From the IMG/VR virus record IMGVR_UViG_3300022668_000017, positions 1-41,669 of that record: a DNA stretch of 41,669 nt, one strand, 5' to 3'. Positions 39,133 to 41,669 of the stretch are shown piece after piece; position 1 is the stretch's first letter; every line of letters starts with the position of its first letter. A program made the translations under genes and the position numbers. The notes beneath the pieces are model-generated. The model did no database searches. It was not told the DNA's origin and saw only the letters and a program-made list of their open reading frames with translations. This DNA is from a virus.

Positions 39133-40485
39133 ATGCAATACGGAGTTACAGAAGTATTTGTTAAACATGACTACTACTCAAACCTTAAGATTAAATTCGT
39201 TAAAAAGGTTGGTAGTAGTCTTTTGTTGTTAAAAGACCACGGTGATAAATTTACGGAGGTTAAAGAAATAACTACGGATAAAAAGATTTACACTGCTCCT
39301 GATAACTTCCATTCAGCACAGACAGACGAGCCTTTAAATTATATTTATGAAGACGGTGAATACTCTGTATACCGTTATAAATACATAATGCATGTAGGTA
39401 GTTCGCGTAGTTCTAAATCGTTTAGTTTAGAAGAAGCGTCTATAAGAAAATGTGAAACAACTCCTAACACTAGAATTAATATATGGAGAGATACTAAAGA
39501 GAGTTTAGCAGGGACTATATGGGCTGATTTTAGGAAGATATTCCCTATGTCAGGGCGTAAGTATTCATTCCCTCGAAATACGGTCGCTATACAGTTTGAA
39601 AACGGCGCGAGAATAGAACCGCATCAAGCAGATGCAACTAATGCACACGGTGCAACACAAGACATCGCATGGCTTAACGAACCGTATAAAGTAACTAAAG
39701 AAGCGTTTGACCAAATAGATATGAGGTCAAATCAAGTATGGTTAGATTTAAACCCTAAGGATAAACATTGGAGTGATACGGTTTCTAAGCATCCGCGTTG
39801 CAAAATGATACACAGTACTTTTATGTTAAATCCTTTTTGTCCTCCTGACCAAAAAGCTAAGATATTAGGTTATGACCCTTCTAACCCTGTAAACGTTGCT
39901 AATGGTACAGCTGATTTATATATGTGGCAGGTTTACGGATTAGGATTGAAAGCTGAAAAGCCTAACAGAATTTATCGAGGCTGGCAAACAATGTTAGAAG
40001 AGGATTACGATTTACTGAAGTATAGTGAATACCATGGGTTAGACTTTGGTCAGAAGTCGCCGACGTCGTTAGTTAGTATTAAATTCAACGGTAAAGATGA
40101 ATTTTATGTTAAACCTCGTTTGTACTGTCCTATGAATGACATGCCAAGCGGATTACCTAGTGTATTAGAAACGTTAATCAAGAAGACTGACCCATTAATC
40201 GTAGACCCTGCTGATTTAGAAAACAGATTAGATTTATTAAGAAATGGATTTAACACTATTAAAGCTAAGAAGGGCGCAGGAAGTGTTGAAGGTGGTATTG
40301 GATTAGTAAGAAAGTTTAAAATATTCTATGTATCTAATGAAGACTTTGAGTTTGAATATGATAACTACGAATGGGAGATTATAAAAGGCGTGAACTTAGA
40401 CAGACCAATAAAAGAGCATGACCATTATATGGATGCTCTTAGATATGTTATTGCGTGGTTATGTAAGTATTTAGGGGTTAAGTAA
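39133..40485 (+). CDS. Terminase large subunit
   Basis: 450 aa. Walker A-like GSSRSSKSFS (about 89-98), Walker B IAWLNE (about 178-183, catalytic Glu), and a nuclease domain with LDFGQKSPTS (Asp304), IVDPAD (Asp358) and DHYMDALRY near the end. The first about 80 residues form an N-terminal extension that does not belong to the ATPase. The enzyme pumps DNA into the prohead and cuts concatemers. Downstream the transcript runs into the 40608 hairpin, and the minus-strand cassette begins. The portal follows after about 1.1 kb around the circle. Confidence 0.95.
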   Translation: MQYGVTEVFVKHDYYSNLKIKFVKKVGSSLLLLKDHGDKFTEVKEITTDKKIYTAPDNFHSAQTDEPLNYIYEDGEYSVYRYKYIMHVGSSRSSKSFSLEEASIRKCETTPNTRINIWRDTKESLAGTIWADFRKIFPMSGRKYSFPRNTVAIQFENGARIEPHQADATNAHGATQDIAWLNEPYKVTKEAFDQIDMRSNQVWLDLNPKDKHWSDTVSKHPRCKMIHSTFMLNPFCPPDQKAKILGYDPSNPVNVANGTADLYMWQVYGLGLKAEKPNRIYRGWQTMLEEDYDLLKYSEYHGLDFGQKSPTSLVSIKFNGKDEFYVKPRLYCPMNDMPSGLPSVLETLIKKTDPLIVDPADLENRLDLLRNGFNTIKAKKGAGSVEGGIGLVRKFKIFYVSNEDFEFEYDNYEWEIIKGVNLDRPIKEHDHYMDALRYVIAWLCKYLGVK

Positions 40486-40492
40486 GTTTTTG

Positions 40493-40660
40493 TTATAACT
40501 TTATAAGACCTAATTTTATAAACTCCTTAGTTTTTTTTATATTCTTTTTTTCTAAAACTGTATTCTTAAAACATCGTTCTATTTCTGAATCTGATAGGTT
40601 TAAGCACTGCATCTCGATTAGTTTTCCTTTTAATCGAGATGCATAGTCTTTTTTTAGCAT
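40493..40660 (-). CDS. 55-aa lysine-rich helical protein
   Basis: The minus-strand ORF starts at the ATG complementary to 40658-40660, overlapping the stop of the preceding gene by 7 nt (ATGCTAA). The product, starting MLKKDYASRLKGKLIEMQCL, is basic and all-helical. The gene contains the 13-bp inverted repeat at 40608-40643. It lies convergent to terL with only 7 bp between the two stops. Function unknown. Confidence 0.58.
   Translation of the reverse strand: MLKKDYASRLKGKLIEMQCLNLSDSEIERCFKNTVLEKKNIKKTKEFIKLGLIKL
40608..40643. terminator. Perfect 13-bp hairpin, probable terminator of the + strand terminase transcript
   Basis: TGCATCTCGATTA (40608-40620) and TAATCGAGATGCA (40631-40643) are exact inverted repeats around a 10-nt loop. 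On the plus strand TAGTCTTTTTTT follows, so it could stop transcription coming from terL. It lies inside the minus-strand small gene, so its codons encode the terminator on the other strand. Confidence 0.68.
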
Positions 40661-40881
40661 TGTAAACCCTTTTTAAAATTATTAAATAATAAGCTTACTG
40701 CTTGTCTTATATCTCCTGTTATGTAATCCATAATGTTATGAGCTTCTTCATTAAAACAAACCTCGTCAAACACTTCGTCTTCTGTTATTCCGTAGTGATT
40801 AGCTATGTTTTCAGTTATAGCGTTACAAGTTTTACCGTCTAAGTTTAATAAAAATGATTCGTTTAATTGTGCAGTTGTCAT
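40654..40881 (-). CDS. 75-aa acidic protein
   Basis: Minus-strand gene with its own promoter. The product (LDGKTCNAITENIANHYGITEDEVFDEVCFNE in its first half) is helical and acidic, with a predicted HTH-like GITEDEVFDEV turn. It contains three cysteines, CNAI, DEVC and QC at the end. Unknown. Its stop overlaps the next gene start. Confidence 0.65.
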   Translation of the reverse strand: MTTAQLNESFLLNLDGKTCNAITENIANHYGITEDEVFDEVCFNEEAHNIMDYITGDIRQAVSLLFNNFKKGLQC

Positions 40882-40917
40882 AATATTTGTTTTTATTGTT
40901 TGTTATTAATTACACTA

Positions 40918-40947
40918 CAAATATACATAACATTTATAGTTATACAA
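40918..40947 (-). promoter_or_regulatory. Minus-strand promoter of the 40881 gene
   Basis: Read on the minus strand: TTG (complement of 40945-40947), 19 nt, TATATTTG (complement of 40918-40925). A strong match with the same 19-nt spacing as the plus-strand promoters. The ATG follows 36 nt downstream. Confidence 0.78.
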
Positions 40948-40965
40948 AATATTTATACAATTATT

Positions 40966-41157
40966 TTACTTTTTTTTATAAGTTCGTTCTGTTTCTACTA
41001 TATAACCACAGTGTTTTATTATCTGCATTATTGTCCCTTCTGTTAGTGATGTTGTTTTGTATCTGTGTTTTAAAACTCCAGCGTAATTTCTACTGCAAAA
41101 GCCGACCCACCATTTAAATGTTTCGAATATTTCGTCTAGTACTTGTGTTTCTGTCAT
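40966..41157 (-). CDS. 63-aa HTH-like small regulator candidate
   Basis: A basic protein with WVGFCSRNYAGVLKHRYKTTSLTEGTIMQIIKHCGY, which has the shape of a Cro-like helix-turn-helix (A-G-V-x-K-H-R-Y, L-x-x-G-T-I-x-x-I-I, C-G-Y). I recall similar short regulators in Bacteroidota mobile elements. It lies 3 nt after the 41161 gene and is followed by the promoter of the next minus gene. Possible regulator of the cassette. Moderate confidence. Confidence 0.6.
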   Translation of the reverse strand: MTETQVLDEIFETFKWWVGFCSRNYAGVLKHRYKTTSLTEGTIMQIIKHCGYIVETERTYKKK

Positions 41158-41160
41158 GTA

Positions 41161-41481
41161 TTAATCTTTTTCTATTATATAAATTCTTTGACTGTCAATT
41201 GATGTAGGAGGGTTTTTTAATATATCCTTAGCGATAATCTTTACCTTTGTTTTTATTTGTCTACCTAATAACCAATCTAAAAACGATGGTTTCTTAGTTG
41301 TTACCTCAATAGTTTTAATCTCGTTGATATTAGTGTAAATACATCCACTCATTTTAAAGGTTGTAACGTTTGAAATGAAATCATCTCTGTCATTACCTTG
41401 TGTAATACTAATATCTGATAAATACTCATTGCTAAGCTTAAAAGTCTGGTGTAAAAACTCTTTATAAAATGCTATCTCCAT
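41161..41481 (-). CDS. 106-aa protein, first gene of the minus-strand cassette
   Basis: Alpha/beta. An N-terminal helix region, then beta strands (SNVTTFKMSGCIYTNI, KTKVKIIAKDILKNPP). No motif recognised. A TATATTGC element lies upstream in the divergent region, complement of about 41503-41510, as the only promoter hint. It is divergent from the portal gene. Confidence 0.62.
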   Translation of the reverse strand: MEIAFYKEFLHQTFKLSNEYLSDISITQGNDRDDFISNVTTFKMSGCIYTNINEIKTIEVTTKKPSFLDWLLGRQIKTKVKIIAKDILKNPPTSIDSQRIYIIEKD

Positions 41482-41566
41482 TTGTTTACCGTTTTAAATT
41501 TCTGCAATATAAGTAAAACTTACGACTTAGTAACTATAATATTTATTTTTTTTGCATAATTAATTG

Positions 41567-41574
41567 TATTTTTG
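41567..41574 (+). promoter_or_regulatory. -7 element of the structural operon
   Basis: TATTTTTG at 41567-41574 (equal to the bases running into position 4 after circularisation) fits TAnnTTTG. The predicted start would be about 12 nt before the portal GTG, so the leader is very short. A -33 TTG at 19-20 nt is not seen. An alternative TTTG (41551-41554) is only 12 nt away. Confidence 0.5.
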
Positions 41575-41669
41575 TATATAAACAAATTTAAGTGGGTATA
41601 TTTTCATCTTTATTTAAGAGAAACAACATAACAGTAGAGCGTAATAAGTTAGGAGACTTTACTTATGAG
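41571..41669. repeat. Terminal direct repeat, right copy
   Basis: Identical to bases 1-99 (see left copy). Excluding it gives a 41,570-bp circle. Confidence 0.95.

Noticed and set aside
40887-41117. Plus-strand 76-aa hydrophobic ORF
   Set aside because: It is antisense to a plausible minus-strand gene and to its promoter, and its composition reflects A+T-rich DNA.

Overview
The window is one complete tailed-phage genome, assembled as a circle. The last 99 bases (41571-41669) repeat the first 99 exactly, so the non-redundant circle is 41,570 bp. The host is very probably a flavobacterium or other member of the Bacteroidota. The sequence is A+T-rich and almost no gene has a Shine-Dalgarno. Several intergenic regions carry the Bacteroidota promoter pattern (TTG, 19-20 nt, TAnnTTTG). 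Families typical of phages from this phylum recur: a BT4734/VirE_N-type primase-helicase, a DUF3127-like SSB, and conserved small proteins ending in motifs such as EWHFDVFGLI. A tape measure protein and an HK97-type head module indicate a long non-contractile (siphovirus) tail, by inference. I see no integrase, ParA, DNA polymerase or tRNA.

Layout. 0-5.4 kb: portal, a coupled 39-aa protein, prohead protease, HK97 major capsid protein, connector/neck proteins and major tail protein. 5.4-15.7 kb: two overlapping tail-assembly genes with an A_AAA_AAA slippery site, tape measure, tail tip, fibre and adhesin genes. 15.7-20.6 kb: lysis and accessory genes. These are an M15 endopeptidase, a 30-aa cationic peptide, a holin-like protein, a one-TM coiled-coil protein, a cupin, an outer-membrane beta-barrel gene in its own promoter-terminator cassette, a lipoprotein, a probable unimolecular spanin and a metallophosphoesterase. 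20.6-25.8 kb: early operon of small proteins, two DnaA-domain-IV-like proteins, thymidylate synthase, an annealing recombinase and an SSB. 25.83-26.3 kb: a gene-free control region with 16 copies of TGTACA in about 300 bp, probably a replication origin or operator array. 26.3-36.2 kb: a second early operon with paralogous small proteins, C5 and N6/N4 DNA methyltransferases, primase-helicase, PAPS-reductase-like protein and an SF2 helicase-VRR_NUC fusion frameshifted in its P-loop. 36.2-40.5 kb: structured noncoding elements, a ribbon-helix-helix protein, small proteins and the terminase genes. 40.5-41.5 kb: four small genes on the minus strand, inserted between terL and the portal gene.

How it fits together. 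The phage appears to borrow the host polymerase and supply its own initiator-like, primase-helicase, SSB and annealing functions. The SSB and the primase-helicase both end in an acidic D/E-x-P-F tip that could recruit the same partners. The TGTACA element is concentrated in the 26-kb control region and also overlaps the -33 box of two strong promoters (17.7 and 20.6 kb). That suggests one DNA-binding protein may link replication or regulation with expression of the early operon and the outer-membrane-protein cassette. This is inference. Identical terminator copies bound two accessory blocks (17.6-18.3 kb and 25.85-29.05 kb), which looks like modular exchange.
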